Shown: positions 52,690 through 61,095, counted from the first letter of the stretch. The stretch is 64,000 bases of DNA from Paucibacter sp. KCTC 42545 (GCF_001477625.1 NZ_CP013692.1:744001-808000), one strand, 5' to 3'. Notes: a model not told the origin generated them from the letters alone. Translations and numbers: made by a program.

Positions 52690-52731
52690 AGACTAGGGCG
52701 GCAGCGCCGCGGCTTCCGTGCGTTAGCGAAC
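52690..52731 (-). promoter_or_regulatory. Stress palindrome F with -10 for the collagen-like lipoprotein
   Basis: GTGCG-TTAG-CGAAC (52718-52731; one mismatch in the right arm). TAGTCT at 52695-52690 (minus strand) is the -10 hexamer; first T to palindrome centre is 29.5 bp. Predicted start about 38 nt before the ATG. Confidence 0.75.
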
Positions 52732-52753
52732 ACAGCGCTCAGATACTTGGCCT

Positions 52754-54481
52754 TTAACGCCAGACATAAGCTTGCGCCACATGCAATGACCAGCTGCCGT
52801 CGCCCGGCAACTCCAGCACTTGCCGGTGATGGCAGAGCAAGCTGGCGTGGTGGCTGACGCTGACGGGCGTGATGCTCAGCCCGGCCAGCTGGCCGTAGAG
52901 CTTGGCCTCGTTGGCCGCGTCGAGGGCGCTGGTCGATTCGTCCAGCAGCAAATAGCGCGGCTTGGCCAGCAGCGCGCGGGCAAATGCCAGGCGCTGCTGC
53001 TCACCCACCGAGAGCACCCGCGCCCAGTCCAGCTCGGCCGCCAAGCCGCCGCAGCGTTCGGCCAGCAGGGGCAGGTTGACGCGCTCTAACCAGCCCAGCA
53101 ACTCTTGGTCTGAAATCAAACGCTCGGTCTGCGGATAGATCAGCTGATCGCGCAAGCTGCCCAGGGGCAAATAGGGCTGCTGCGGCAGGAACAACATGTC
53201 CAGCCCGGCCGGGCGTTGCACCTGGCCCGAGCCACTGGTCCACAGGCCGGCGATGACGCGCAGCAGCGAGCTTTTGCCCGAACCGCTGGCGCCGGCAATC
53301 AAGAGCCCTTCACCGGGCGGCACGCTCAGGTCCAGGTTTTGAATCAGCAGATGCTCGCGGTTAGGGGTCAGGACGGTCAGCCGCGCCACGCTCAAGGCGA
53401 AGGCCGGTGCGGTGATGATTTGCTGCAGGGCTTCATCTGGCGGGCAGGCTGCTGCCTGGCCGGGCGTGCCCAGCGCCGCGGCAAAAGCATGCAGGCGATC
53501 AACGCCGGCCGAGAAGCGGCTCAGACTTTCGAAGTGGTCCACGATCACGGTCAGCGCGCTCAGAATCGCCACGAAGGCGCCCGCGGCCTGGATCGCACGG
53601 CCAACTTCCAAGTCGCCCGCCAGCACCGGGCCGGCGATGATCACAATCGGCAGCACCGCGATCAAAAAGCTGTGCGCGTACTGAAACAAATTGAGCTTGA
53701 ACTGCCAGCGCAGCACTTGCAGATAGTTGCCGTAAAGCGCCGTGAAGACGCGCTGCAGCGCCGACATTTCGCGCGCCTCGCCGTCGTGAAAGGCGATGGC
53801 CTCGGCATGTTCGCGCACCCGCACCAGGTTGTAGCGAAAGTCAGCCTCGCGTTGCAGCTGGCGGAAGTTCAGGGCAATCAGTCGGCGCCCGAACATCGTG
53901 CTGGCGAACCAGGTGCTCAAGAGTGCATAGCCCACCAGGAAATAGACCAAGCCCTGCGAGATCGACCACAGCACGCCGGCGAAAGCGATCAGCTGCATCA
54001 CCGAGCCAATCACAACCATCGAGAAGTACAGCGACTGCTGGGTGAAGGCATTGATGTCTTCGGCGATGCGCTGGTCCGGGTTGTCGATGCCGGAGGCTGC
54101 CGTTAGCCGGTAGAAAGCGCGCTGCTCAAAGTAGCGGGCCAGAAAGTGATCAGTCAACCAACGCCGCCAGCGCAGGCCCAAGGTGTCGCGCACATAGAAG
54201 TAAAGCGCGTAGATCGGCACCGCGCCGACGAGGATGGCGGTGTAGCGGCCGATGGCGCTCCAAAAGCGCGCGCCGTCGCGGGCGGCCAGCGCCGAGGTGA
54301 ACTCGCCCGTCTCTTGATTGAACAAGACGTTGAAAGCGGTCTGCCCCAGCAGCAAGACCACCAGCAAGGCCAGCAGGCCGCTGGCCCGCCAGCGTTGCTC
54401 GCTGCGCCAAAACGGCTTGGCGATGGCGGCAAAGCGATGCCAGAGGCGGGCGTTGAATCCGGGCTCGGCAAGGCTTTGCAT
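52754..54481 (-). CDS. ABC transporter, fused permease and ATPase (SbmA/YddA/ABCD type)
   Basis: 575 aa. Six TM helices span about 30-330, with ETGEFTSALAARDGARFW and RWRRWLTDHFLARYF, features of the YddA/peroxisomal ABCD-like exporters (SbmA_BacA fold). The C-terminal ATPase has Walker A GASGSGKSS, signature VLSVGEQQRLAFAR and Walker B YLLLDESTSALD. In this subfamily the signature reads LS-GEQQR as here. The transported substrate is unknown. It follows the PRC-barrel gene on the same strand (29-bp gap). Confidence 0.92.
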   Translation of the reverse strand: MQSLAEPGFNARLWHRFAAIAKPFWRSEQRWRASGLLALLVVLLLGQTAFNVLFNQETGEFTSALAARDGARFWSAIGRYTAILVGAVPIYALYFYVRDTLGLRWRRWLTDHFLARYFEQRAFYRLTAASGIDNPDQRIAEDINAFTQQSLYFSMVVIGSVMQLIAFAGVLWSISQGLVYFLVGYALLSTWFASTMFGRRLIALNFRQLQREADFRYNLVRVREHAEAIAFHDGEAREMSALQRVFTALYGNYLQVLRWQFKLNLFQYAHSFLIAVLPIVIIAGPVLAGDLEVGRAIQAAGAFVAILSALTVIVDHFESLSRFSAGVDRLHAFAAALGTPGQAAACPPDEALQQIITAPAFALSVARLTVLTPNREHLLIQNLDLSVPPGEGLLIAGASGSGKSSLLRVIAGLWTSGSGQVQRPAGLDMLFLPQQPYLPLGSLRDQLIYPQTERLISDQELLGWLERVNLPLLAERCGGLAAELDWARVLSVGEQQRLAFARALLAKPRYLLLDESTSALDAANEAKLYGQLAGLSITPVSVSHHASLLCHHRQVLELPGDGSWSLHVAQAYVWR

Positions 54482-54510
54482 GAGGCGGGGCAGCCTTTTC
54501 TTTCTGCGCT

Positions 54511-54984
54511 TCAGTTCATCAAGGTTTCAGCGCGCGGCGTGGTGCCGTAGTAGGCGTGGATGCCGGCGGCCCATTCGGGGTCGGCCATATCGGGCCATTG
54601 GTCCTTGTCAAAGCCGGGGGCGCTTTCCAGCCGTGTCTTGTCGATGCTGACGGTGAAGCGCTTGTTGACGGTATCCAGCTTGAGTGCGCTCCAGGGCACG
54701 GCAAAGAGCTTCTCGCCCATGCTGAGGAAGCCGCCAAAGGACAGCACGGCGTAGCTGATGCGGCCGCTGCTGACGTCCAGCATGATTTCCTTGATTTCGC
54801 CCAGATCGTCACCGTCTTGATTGCTGACGTCGTTGCCGATCAGGGTGTTGGCTCCCATCAGCCGTGGGCCGGGGCCTTGATGCGTTGGGGTGTAAAGGCT
54901 GCCATTACCCTGGCTGTTGAGATCGGTACCCGTGCCGTTATTGACGCGGTACATGCCGTAGGGGTCGCGTTCTTCGTAGTTCAT
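54511..54984 (-). CDS. PRC-barrel domain protein
   Basis: 157 aa from ATG 54984; GGAG is six bases upstream (an in-frame TTG at 54996 would overlap it). The PRC-barrel is at about 43-115: LIGNDVSNQDGDDLGEIKEIMLD, GRISYAVLSFGGFLSMGEKLFAVPW. The C-terminal ends WAAGIHAYYGTTPRAE. PRC-barrel proteins of this kind are cytoplasmic and often stress-linked. The promoter carries palindrome C with an exact -10 hexamer. Confidence 0.9.
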   Translation of the reverse strand: MNYEERDPYGMYRVNNGTGTDLNSQGNGSLYTPTHQGPGPRLMGANTLIGNDVSNQDGDDLGEIKEIMLDVSSGRISYAVLSFGGFLSMGEKLFAVPWSALKLDTVNKRFTVSIDKTRLESAPGFDKDQWPDMADPEWAAGIHAYYGTTPRAETLMN

Positions 54985-55057
54985 CTGCTGCTCCAAGTGG
55001 ATGACTCATTGGCAAGTGGATGCGCGCGCTGCAATGAGGAAGCAGCGCCGCACCCAT

Positions 55058-55099
55058 AAGCTAAGGACTGAGGCTGCTTTCGGCTGTGCGTTCGCGCAC
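55058..55099 (-). promoter_or_regulatory. Stress palindrome C with -10 for the PRC-barrel gene
   Basis: GTGCG-TTCG-CGCAC (55086-55099), perfect arms in TGTGCG...CGCACA. TAGCTT at 55063-55058 (minus strand) lies at the standard 29.5-bp offset. Predicted start about 67 nt before the ATG. Confidence 0.78.
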
Positions 55100-55129
55100 A
55101 GAGCGGGGCGGCAAGCGGCCAGCGTGCAT

Positions 55130-55172
55130 GTGCGCCAGCGCACGGACAAGCGGATTTGGCCGCTCGCAAGAT
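55130..55172 (+). promoter_or_regulatory. Stress palindrome D, facing the 83-aa gene
   Basis: GTGCG-CCAG-CGCAC (55130-55143), perfect arms; the reverse complement is GTGCGCTGGCGCACA. It is 44 bp from palindrome C, the same layout as A and B. A weak -10 candidate CAAGAT is at 55167-55172, one base further than the standard offset. Confidence 0.6.
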
Positions 55173-55225
55173 GCCAGCCACTGAACCGCATCGGTGCAGT
55201 GCCCCATCCAGCCAGCGGAGCCGCC

Positions 55226-55477
55226 ATGAGCAGACCAGCGCAGATCACCGGAACAGTCGAATACCGCGAAGGCGAGGGCGCACAGATGACGATTCGCAAA
55301 GGCCGCTGCGAGGTTGAGGAGTCAGCGCAGGATGTGACGCTGAGTTGGAGCGAGGCGGATGGCGAGGAGCAGGGCGAGGGTGTGATGCATGGCTCCGCCG
55401 CAATCCCGCTGGCCGTCTACAAAAGCTACGTCGCCAGCCGGGCGATTGAGTTGCTTGATGAAGAGAGTTCAGCATGA
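55226..55477 (+). CDS. Hypothetical protein, 83 aa
   Basis: ATG 55226 has GCGGAG upstream. The product is small and acidic: ITGTVEYREGEGAQMTIRKG, VEESAQDVTLSWSEADGEEQG, then AAIPLAVYKSYVASRAIELL. It has no signal or TM segment and no family I recognise. The stop overlaps the start of the flavodoxin-fold gene (ATGA). It is divergent from the PRC-barrel gene over a region with two palindromes (C and D). Confidence 0.7.
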   Translation: MSRPAQITGTVEYREGEGAQMTIRKGRCEVEESAQDVTLSWSEADGEEQGEGVMHGSAAIPLAVYKSYVASRAIELLDEESSA

Positions 55478-56544
55478 GCACCATCCGTACCGGTCAAGCG
55501 CCAGCGCCCCTGACGCGTGCGGAGTTCAGCACCCGCTTCAAGGCGCGCTTCTACGACCCAGCTTTCGAGGCGGAAGGGCCTGCCATCGAACGTTTGGAGG
55601 CCATTGCCTGGACGGCCTTGCAGCAAGGCCGCAAAGCGCCGCTCACTCGGCCGGCCGGGCGCGGCTTTGCCGACCCGAGCTACGAGGTGTCGGTACAGTG
55701 GCTGGACACCCATCAGCGCCTGAAGGCCGCGCAAAGGCGCTGGAGCGACAGCAAGGTCCCCTCCCGTGTGCTGGTGATTTGCGGCAGTGCACGCAATGAC
55801 GGTACTTGCCCGGGCGAAGTGTCCAAGACCTGGCGCTTGAGCGGCTTGGTTCGAGAGGTGATCGAGCAAGCGGGCCTGCAAGCCGATTTGCTGGATCTGA
55901 GTCTGGTGACCTCGGAATACGGCCGCAAGATCCACCCCTGCAAGGCTTGCGTATCGACCGCGATGCCGCTGTGTCACTGGCCCTGCAGCTGCTATCCGAA
56001 TCATGCGCTGGATCAGACCAATGATTGGATGGCCGAAATTTATGAGCGCTGGGTCGCCGCGCATGCGGTGATCATCCTGGCGCCGACTTATTGGTATCAG
56101 TCGCCCAGCCCACTCAAGCTGATGATGGACCGCATGGTCTCGGCCGATGGGGGCAACCCCGATCCGACGACGACCCACGGCAAGCATGTGGCCGAGGCCA
56201 AGCTGATCGAAGAGCAGGGCTGGGACTACCCCAAACACCTGGCCGGCCGGGCTTATGGCGTGATCGTGCACGGCGATGTGGCCGGTGCCGAAGCACACCG
56301 GCGCACGCTCTGTGATTGGCTGGAGTGGATGGGCCTGATCGACGCCGGTGCTGCCGCCAAACTAGATCGTTACATCGGCTACTACGAGCCCTACTTCAAC
56401 AGCCACGAAGCCCTCGACCGTGACTTAGCCGTGCAAGAGGAAGCCCGCAACACCGCGCGCGCCGTGGTTCAGGCCGTGTTGCAAGTGCGCTTGGGGCAGT
56501 TGAGCCAGCCCGATCAGCAAGTCAAGGCGCCGCGCCCGAAGTAA
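55474..56544 (+). CDS. NAD(P)H-dependent FMN reductase (flavodoxin-fold)
   Basis: 356 aa. A leader of about 85 residues precedes the flavodoxin-like reductase domain: VLVICGSARNDGTCPGEVSK near 91-110 (phosphate-binding loop), VIILAPTYWYQSPSPLKLMMDRM near 196-218, with HPCKACVSTAMPLCHWPCSC holding five cysteines. A C-terminal extension with GYYEPYFNSHEALDRD ends the protein. It resembles the multimeric flavodoxin WrbA/iron-sulfur flavoprotein group; the cysteine cluster suggests a redox or metal role. It is translated together with the 83-aa gene. Confidence 0.85.
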   Translation: MSTIRTGQAPAPLTRAEFSTRFKARFYDPAFEAEGPAIERLEAIAWTALQQGRKAPLTRPAGRGFADPSYEVSVQWLDTHQRLKAAQRRWSDSKVPSRVLVICGSARNDGTCPGEVSKTWRLSGLVREVIEQAGLQADLLDLSLVTSEYGRKIHPCKACVSTAMPLCHWPCSCYPNHALDQTNDWMAEIYERWVAAHAVIILAPTYWYQSPSPLKLMMDRMVSADGGNPDPTTTHGKHVAEAKLIEEQGWDYPKHLAGRAYGVIVHGDVAGAEAHRRTLCDWLEWMGLIDAGAAAKLDRYIGYYEPYFNSHEALDRDLAVQEEARNTARAVVQAVLQVRLGQLSQPDQQVKAPRPK

Positions 56545-56602
56545 GCGTGCGCAGCCAAGTCCGTGGCCGGCCGCGCCTGAGCGGCCACCCTGCGGCCCAG
56601 CG

Positions 56603-56749
56603 TCATGCCTGCGGTTCGCCTTCGTGCTCGGGCTCACTTGGGATCTGGCTTGGGTCAGCCCCAGAGTCCGGCTCCACCGGCAGCGCGCCGGGTTCAAATT
56701 CTGCCGGCACATCGGTATGGGGATGAGGGTGTTTGTGGGCTTGAGCCAT
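56603..56749 (-). CDS. Small acidic/His-rich protein, 48 aa
   Basis: Runs from ATG 56749 to TGA at 56603-56605. It starts MAQAHKHPHPHTDVPAEFEP and continues GALPVEPDSGADPSQIPSEPEH. A short protein with a DVP-EF-PG-LPVEPD core is, from memory, widespread in Burkholderiales as an uncharacterised small protein. It has no ribosome binding site that I can point to, and no domain; it is probably disordered. Confidence 0.55.
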   Translation of the reverse strand: MAQAHKHPHPHTDVPAEFEPGALPVEPDSGADPSQIPSEPEHEGEPQA

Positions 56750-56820
56750 ATTCGTTCATGCGTCCAGGTGAGAGTGCCAGGGCAAGCCTTGCAGTGTGGG
56801 GGCGGCAGCACCGCAGGTCT

Positions 56821-56862
56821 GTGCGCTGGACAACAGACAGCAACGTTCCCGGCCGCGAGCAT
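56821..56862 (+). promoter_or_regulatory. Degenerate stress palindrome H before the CBS gene
   Basis: GTGCGCTGG with a poor right arm (ACAAC) followed by CAGACAG; a similar right flank is seen in copy G. At the standard offset stands GAGCAT (56857-56862), which keeps only A2 and T6 of the -10. Weaker than the others. Confidence 0.4.
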
Positions 56863-56918
56863 GGGAGCAGACAAAGAACGCCCCTGCCACCGCTTTGAGT
56901 TTGATGAAGGGATTCACC

Positions 56919-57428
56919 ATGGCTGACACCGTTACCGATAACCACACCGATAGTGGCAGCACAAAGACCGGCCGCGCCCCGCCATCCCCGGTCAGTGCGA
57001 TTGAGGCGGTCGCCCGCTCGCGGCTGCTGACCGTGGCGGCGGACACCCACTTGGTCGAGGTGGCCGCCCTGCTCGCGAATGCGCAGATCAGCGTGGTGGT
57101 GGTCTGTGACGCGCAAGGGGAAGTCTTAGGCCTGATCACCGAGACCATGCTGGTCAGGCAGCTGGGCCTGGGGGAAGCCGACTTCTTCAGCACCCGGGCC
57201 GACGCGGTGATGACGCGGGAAATCAAGTCCTGCACGCTGCAAGACCTGCTGACTGAGGTGGTGGCTGAGATGCACCAGCAGGGCTTGATCCACATGCTGC
57301 TGCTCGATACCGACAACAAGCCGCTGGGCGTTTTGAATCTGCGTGACGGCCTGCGCGCGCTGCTCTTGGCGGGTAATTTCGAGGAGGAATTGTTGCGCAA
57401 CTATGTGATGGGCATTGGCTATCAGTAG
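56919..57428 (+). CDS. CBS-domain pair protein
   Basis: 169 aa from ATG 56919 (GAAGGG upstream). Two CBS motifs are visible: SRLLTVAADTHLVEVAALLANAQISVVVVCDAQGEVLGLITETML (about 34-78) and the second with CTLQDLLTEVVAEMHQQGLIHMLLLDTDNKPLGVLNLRD (about 107-147). Bateman modules bind adenosine nucleotides (AMP, ATP, SAM). There is no other domain. It is a free-standing CBS protein of the kind found in stress clusters; regulation by palindrome H is possible. Confidence 0.9.
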   Translation: MADTVTDNHTDSGSTKTGRAPPSPVSAIEAVARSRLLTVAADTHLVEVAALLANAQISVVVVCDAQGEVLGLITETMLVRQLGLGEADFFSTRADAVMTREIKSCTLQDLLTEVVAEMHQQGLIHMLLLDTDNKPLGVLNLRDGLRALLLAGNFEEELLRNYVMGIGYQ

Positions 57429-57472
57429 CCCCTGGTGAGAGCTTGGCCTCACCTTGCACCTTGCTCCACCAA

Positions 57473-58900
57473 CTAGGCCTGCGGCCCCAGCATCAGGCGA
57501 GGATCGACCCAGGCGTCAAACTCCTCGGCGCTGAGCGCGCCAAGTGCCAGTGCTGCGTCGCGCAGTGTTGAGCCGCTGGCTTGGGCCTGCTTGGCGATGG
57601 CGGCTGCGCGGTCGTAGCCGATATGCGGCACCAGCGCGGTCACCAGCATCAGCGAAGATTCCAGCAAGGCCTGGATGCGCTCGGGCGCGGCCCGCAGGCC
57701 CAGCAAGCAGTGCTGCTGGAAGCTGCGCATGGCCTGGCTGAGCAAGTGCAGGCTGTCCAGGCAATCCAGAATGATCAGTGGCTTGTAGGTGTTGAGCTCG
57801 AACAGGCCTTGCGAGGCCGCGAAGCCGATGGCTGCGTCATGGCCGATGACTTGCGCGCAGATCATGGTCAGCGCCTCGATCTGCGTCGGGTTGACCTTGC
57901 CCGGCATGATGGAGCTGCCCGCCTCATTGGCCGGCAATTGCAGCTCACCCAGGCCGGCGCGTGGGCCGCTGCCCATCAGGCGGATGTCGCAGGCGATCTT
58001 GTTCAGGGCGATGGCCAGCATCTTCAAGCCAGCATGCAAGCCCACCAAGGCTTCGTGGCCGGCCGTCGCGGCAAAGAGATTGCTGGCCTGGCGCAGCGGC
58101 AAGTCCAGCGCCTGCGCCAGCATGGCGGCCACGCGCTTGCCGAACTCCGGGTGGGTGTTCAGGCCGGTGCCCACCGCCGTGCCGCCAATCGCCAAGGTGT
58201 GTACCGCTCGCAAGGCATAACGCAGATGCTCCTCGCACAGGCGCAGCTGCGCTGCATAGCCGCTGAATTCCTGGCCCAGGGTCAGCGGCGTGGCGTCCTG
58301 GCCATGGGTGCGGCCGATCTTAATGATGGCGGCCCATTCAGTCGCCTTGGCCGTCAGCGCCTGCTGCAAGTCGCCGAGCGCCGGCAGCAGGCTTTGCTTG
58401 GCCTGCAGGGCCACGGCGAGGTGCATGGCGCTGGGGAAAACGTCGTTGCTGCTTTGTCCGAGATTGACCTGGTCATTGGGGTGGATCGAGCGCTGCTCGC
58501 CCAAGGCGCCGCCGAGCGCTTGCGAGGCCAGATTGGCGATCACTTCGTTGACATTCATATGGCTTTGCGTGCCCGAGCCGGTCTGCCAGACCGAGAGCGG
58601 GAATTGCCCGTCATGCGCGCCCGCCGCCACCTCGCGCGCCGCTGCCGCGATGGCCTCGGCCTCGGCGCCGTCCAGCAGGCCCAGATCCCGGTTCACCAGC
58701 GCCGCCGCCCATTTGAACCAGGCCAGCGCGTGGATCTGGCTCAAGGGCATGATTTGCTGCTGACCCTCGTGCTGGCCGATCTTGAAGAACTGCAAGCTGC
58801 GCGCGGTCTGCGCGCCCCAGAGGGCGTCCAGGGGCAACTCCAGCGTGCCAAAGCCATCGGTCTCGCTGCGAGTGCTGGCCATGGCCGGTGGGGGTTTCAT
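57473..58900 (-). CDS. fumC: Class II fumarate hydratase
   Basis: 475 aa from ATG 58900, overlapping the stop of the regulator gene (ATGA); ATG 58882 is an alternative. The fumarase/aspartase signature GSSIMPGKVNP is near 324-334, and the conserved TGSGTQSHMNVNEV near 105-118 and the HTHGQDATPLTLGQE variant (GRTHGQDATPLTLGQEFSG) are present. FumC is the iron-independent, oxygen-stable isoenzyme of the citric acid cycle, commonly induced in oxidative stress. Co-translation with an Fnr-family regulator is noteworthy. Confidence 0.95.
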   Translation of the reverse strand: MKPPPAMASTRSETDGFGTLELPLDALWGAQTARSLQFFKIGQHEGQQQIMPLSQIHALAWFKWAAALVNRDLGLLDGAEAEAIAAAAREVAAGAHDGQFPLSVWQTGSGTQSHMNVNEVIANLASQALGGALGEQRSIHPNDQVNLGQSSNDVFPSAMHLAVALQAKQSLLPALGDLQQALTAKATEWAAIIKIGRTHGQDATPLTLGQEFSGYAAQLRLCEEHLRYALRAVHTLAIGGTAVGTGLNTHPEFGKRVAAMLAQALDLPLRQASNLFAATAGHEALVGLHAGLKMLAIALNKIACDIRLMGSGPRAGLGELQLPANEAGSSIMPGKVNPTQIEALTMICAQVIGHDAAIGFAASQGLFELNTYKPLIILDCLDSLHLLSQAMRSFQQHCLLGLRAAPERIQALLESSLMLVTALVPHIGYDRAAAIAKQAQASGSTLRDAALALGALSAEEFDAWVDPRLMLGPQA

Positions 58901-59784
58901 TGCAGGGTCGCGCCGGGCGCTCGAACCTGGGGCTGCGCGTGAGCTTGGGCTTCGACCTGAATGAAGTCGCTCAAGGCCTGCAGGTCGGGGATTTGAATCA
59001 TGCGGCGGCCGCGCTCTGAGAAGCAGATCACCTGCGCCCGCGCCAGGCTAGAGAACGCACGGCTGACCGACTCCAGCGTCATGCCCAGGTAGTTGCCGAT
59101 CTCGGCGCGCGACATGCGCAAGATGATCTGGTCATTGCGCAGGCCGCGCGCGGCCAGGGATGCGGCCGACTGGCGCAAAAACTCCGCCACCCGCGCCGTG
59201 ACCGGCAGGGTGCAGACCGAGAGCATCGCATCCCGCCCGCGGCTGATGGCGCGGCTCATCTCCGCATGCAGCACCTGCAGCAACTGGGGCTGGGCGCTGG
59301 CTGCGTCCATCAGCGCGTCATAACGCAAGCTCCAGATCTCGCCAATCTCCAGGGCTTGTGCGCTGCAGCCGTAGCGGCCTTTGGCAATGCCGTCAAAACC
59401 CAGCCAGTCACCCCGGAGCAGGAGCCCAACGACTTGGTTGCGCCCGTCCGCCGCGGTGTTGACCAGCTTGACGCTGCCCGAATTGAGCACATAGAGCTGC
59501 TTGAACGGAACGCCCGCTTCAAAGATCAGGTCGCCGGCATGCACCAGGCGGCGCCGCAGTGGCAAATGCTCTTGCAGCAAGCTCAGTGAGCGGGCGATCC
59601 GGTCGGCGCCAGGGCTTGTTCCGGCGCTGGTGCCGCGATGGTTGGCTGCTGCGCTGCGGCGCCCGCCATCCGCTGCGTCGGCGGCATTCAAGGCATTCAA
59701 GGCCTTCGGTGGCTGCGGATGCCCGGCCAGGGCGGTAAGCCGGGGCGGGCGGTCTTCAGATATGTCCTGCTGGGCTTTGTACAC
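58897..59784 (-). CDS. Crp/Fnr-family transcriptional regulator (no Fe-S ligands)
   Basis: 295 aa from GTG 59784. A disordered head of about 65 residues precedes the effector domain (LRRRLVHAGDLIFEAGVPFKQLYVLNSGSVKLV, GDWLGFDGIAKGRYGCSAQ), and a C-terminal winged helix has MSRAEIGNYLGMTLESVSRAFSSLARAQVI. The effector fold resembles Fnr (GFDAIGSG...), yet the N-terminal cysteine cluster is absent and the position of Fnr Cys122 appears to be Trp. It overlaps fumC. Palindrome E stands at -41.5 before it, so autoregulation is likely. It is the nearest candidate to bind the palindrome family. Confidence 0.9.
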   Translation of the reverse strand: MYKAQQDISEDRPPRLTALAGHPQPPKALNALNAADAADGGRRSAAANHRGTSAGTSPGADRIARSLSLLQEHLPLRRRLVHAGDLIFEAGVPFKQLYVLNSGSVKLVNTAADGRNQVVGLLLRGDWLGFDGIAKGRYGCSAQALEIGEIWSLRYDALMDAASAQPQLLQVLHAEMSRAISRGRDAMLSVCTLPVTARVAEFLRQSAASLAARGLRNDQIILRMSRAEIGNYLGMTLESVSRAFSSLARAQVICFSERGRRMIQIPDLQALSDFIQVEAQAHAQPQVRAPGATLQ

Positions 59785-59809
59785 GGCGACTCCCCTGGGC
59801 TAGATGTTC

Positions 59810-59851
59810 AGGCTAAGACCCTAGGGCGGCGCTGTATGTGCGCTGCGCAAC
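59810..59851 (-). promoter_or_regulatory. Stress palindrome E with -10 for the Crp/Fnr regulator
   Basis: GTGCG-CTGC-GCAAC (59838-59851); left arm intact, right arm shifted, followed by ACAGCGGCG as in copy F. TAGCCT at 59815-59810 (minus strand) lies 29.5 bp from the centre. Predicted start about 19 nt before the GTG. A CCTAG stands between. This suggests the regulator controls itself and fumC. Confidence 0.68.
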
Positions 59852-59889
59852 ACAGCGGCGTGCCATAGCGCGGTTCAGCTCAGCTCAGC

Positions 59890-60810
59890 TCAGTCGTCTG
59901 GAAAAACCGGGAGCTTCAAGGCAGGGCTTGCCGGGCCCGGCAGGCGCTCAAACTCCGCGATCGCTTGCGCGCCCAGCAGCAGCAAGCTGGCCGCCAGCTC
60001 CAGGTTCAGCAGCACGGCGATGGCCGTGGTCAGCGAGCCGTAGACCAGGCCGATCTGCGCCAGGCTGCTGAAGTACCAAGCCAGCAGGCGGCGTGAGATC
60101 TCCCACAGGCTGGTCGCAAACACCGCACCGAACAAGGCATGCTTGAGCGGCAGGCGCCCGGCCGGCATCACCATGTAAATTGACGTTAGCACCGCCACCT
60201 CGCCAGCCAGGCCCAGCAAATACAGCAAGGCGCTGGAGGGCCGGCCCAGCGACCAGTCGCGGCCCAGCAGTTCAATCTCGTCCTGCCCCAGGGCCAGCAA
60301 GCTGCCGGTCATCAAGGTCACCAGCAAAAGCCCCAGACCGAGGCAGAGGATGAAGGCGTAGGGGATCAGCGCGGAGATCAACCAGCGCCGGCCCCGCTTG
60401 CGGCCCCGCTGCAGCAAGGCCAGTCGGTGGCGGAAGATCACCGCCATGGCGCTCTCCAGCACGGTGAAGGCCAGGGAGCTGGAAAACAGCATGGTCAGCG
60501 CCAAGGTCCAGCCAATGACCTGGCGGTGCGCCAAAAACAGCACCAACTCAGCCACCAGCGCCGGCGCCTGCCCCGGCAGCAGCCAATCGAGGTAGCGCCG
60601 TAAAGTCTGCAGCAACTCGGCCTCAGGCGTCAGGTGCGACAAGGCGATCAGGATCAGGATCAACATGGGCACGATGGACAGCAGCGCGTAATAAGCCACC
60701 GCGCCCGCCAGCAGCAGGCCCTGATTGCGCTGAAAGTTGCGCAGCACGCGCAGGCTGAAGGCCGCGGGATGCGCCAGCAGCAGGCGCAAGCGTGGGTCGA
60801 TGAGGGGCAT
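59890..60810 (-). CDS. YihY/BrkB-family membrane protein
   Basis: 306 aa with six hydrophobic helices. The opening AFSLRVLRNFQRNQGLLLAGAVAYYALLSIVPMLILILIAL and the later GSLTTAIAVLLNLELAASLLLLGAQAIAEFE match the YihY/virulence factor BrkB family (formerly RNase BN). Role probably in envelope or transport; unknown. The gene lies 33 bp after the DUF3185 gene on the same strand and likely shares its promoter. The stop codon sits inside four tandem TCAGC-like units. Confidence 0.9.
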   Translation of the reverse strand: MPLIDPRLRLLLAHPAAFSLRVLRNFQRNQGLLLAGAVAYYALLSIVPMLILILIALSHLTPEAELLQTLRRYLDWLLPGQAPALVAELVLFLAHRQVIGWTLALTMLFSSSLAFTVLESAMAVIFRHRLALLQRGRKRGRRWLISALIPYAFILCLGLGLLLVTLMTGSLLALGQDEIELLGRDWSLGRPSSALLYLLGLAGEVAVLTSIYMVMPAGRLPLKHALFGAVFATSLWEISRRLLAWYFSSLAQIGLVYGSLTTAIAVLLNLELAASLLLLGAQAIAEFERLPGPASPALKLPVFPDD

Positions 60811-60843
60811 GAACGCCGCCTTGAGGCTGCTGCCGCCCGCGCC

Positions 60844-61065
60844 TCAGCGCCTCGCCCCCCACAGCAGCAGCGCGCCGCCCAGCACCAGGGCGCCCAAGCC
60901 GACCCAGATCGGCACATTGACAACATGGGTTTCATCCACTGTCACGGCCACCGGCCCCAGCTTGATCGCTTGACTGCGCTCGGTATAGCTGAATCCGCCG
61001 TAAGCCAGGGCCATGAGGCCGGCCACGATCAGGGCCAATGCCATGACTTTGATTGCATTCATCAC
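60844..61065 (-). CDS. DUF3185 small membrane protein
   Basis: 73 aa. Two TM helices, residues 8-27 (MALALIVAGLMALAYGGFSY) and 52-70 (IWVGLGALVLGGALLLWG), separated by a beta-like stretch LGPVAVTVDETHVVNVP. This is the DUF3185 pattern. Small inner membrane protein, unknown role. Its promoter (copy G, minus direction) has a TAGCCT at the exact offset, about 24 nt before the start. Confidence 0.88.
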   Translation of the reverse strand: MMNAIKVMALALIVAGLMALAYGGFSYTERSQAIKLGPVAVTVDETHVVNVPIWVGLGALVLGGALLLWGARR

Positions 61066-61095
61066 TGCCGCCTTGCCAAAGAGTTGTGGTGTCTC

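Noticed and set aside
59876-59893. Four tandem TCAGC-like units at the end of the YihY-family gene
   Set aside because: Short and low in information; could vary by slippage but alters at most the last codons and the stop context. No larger repeat is associated.
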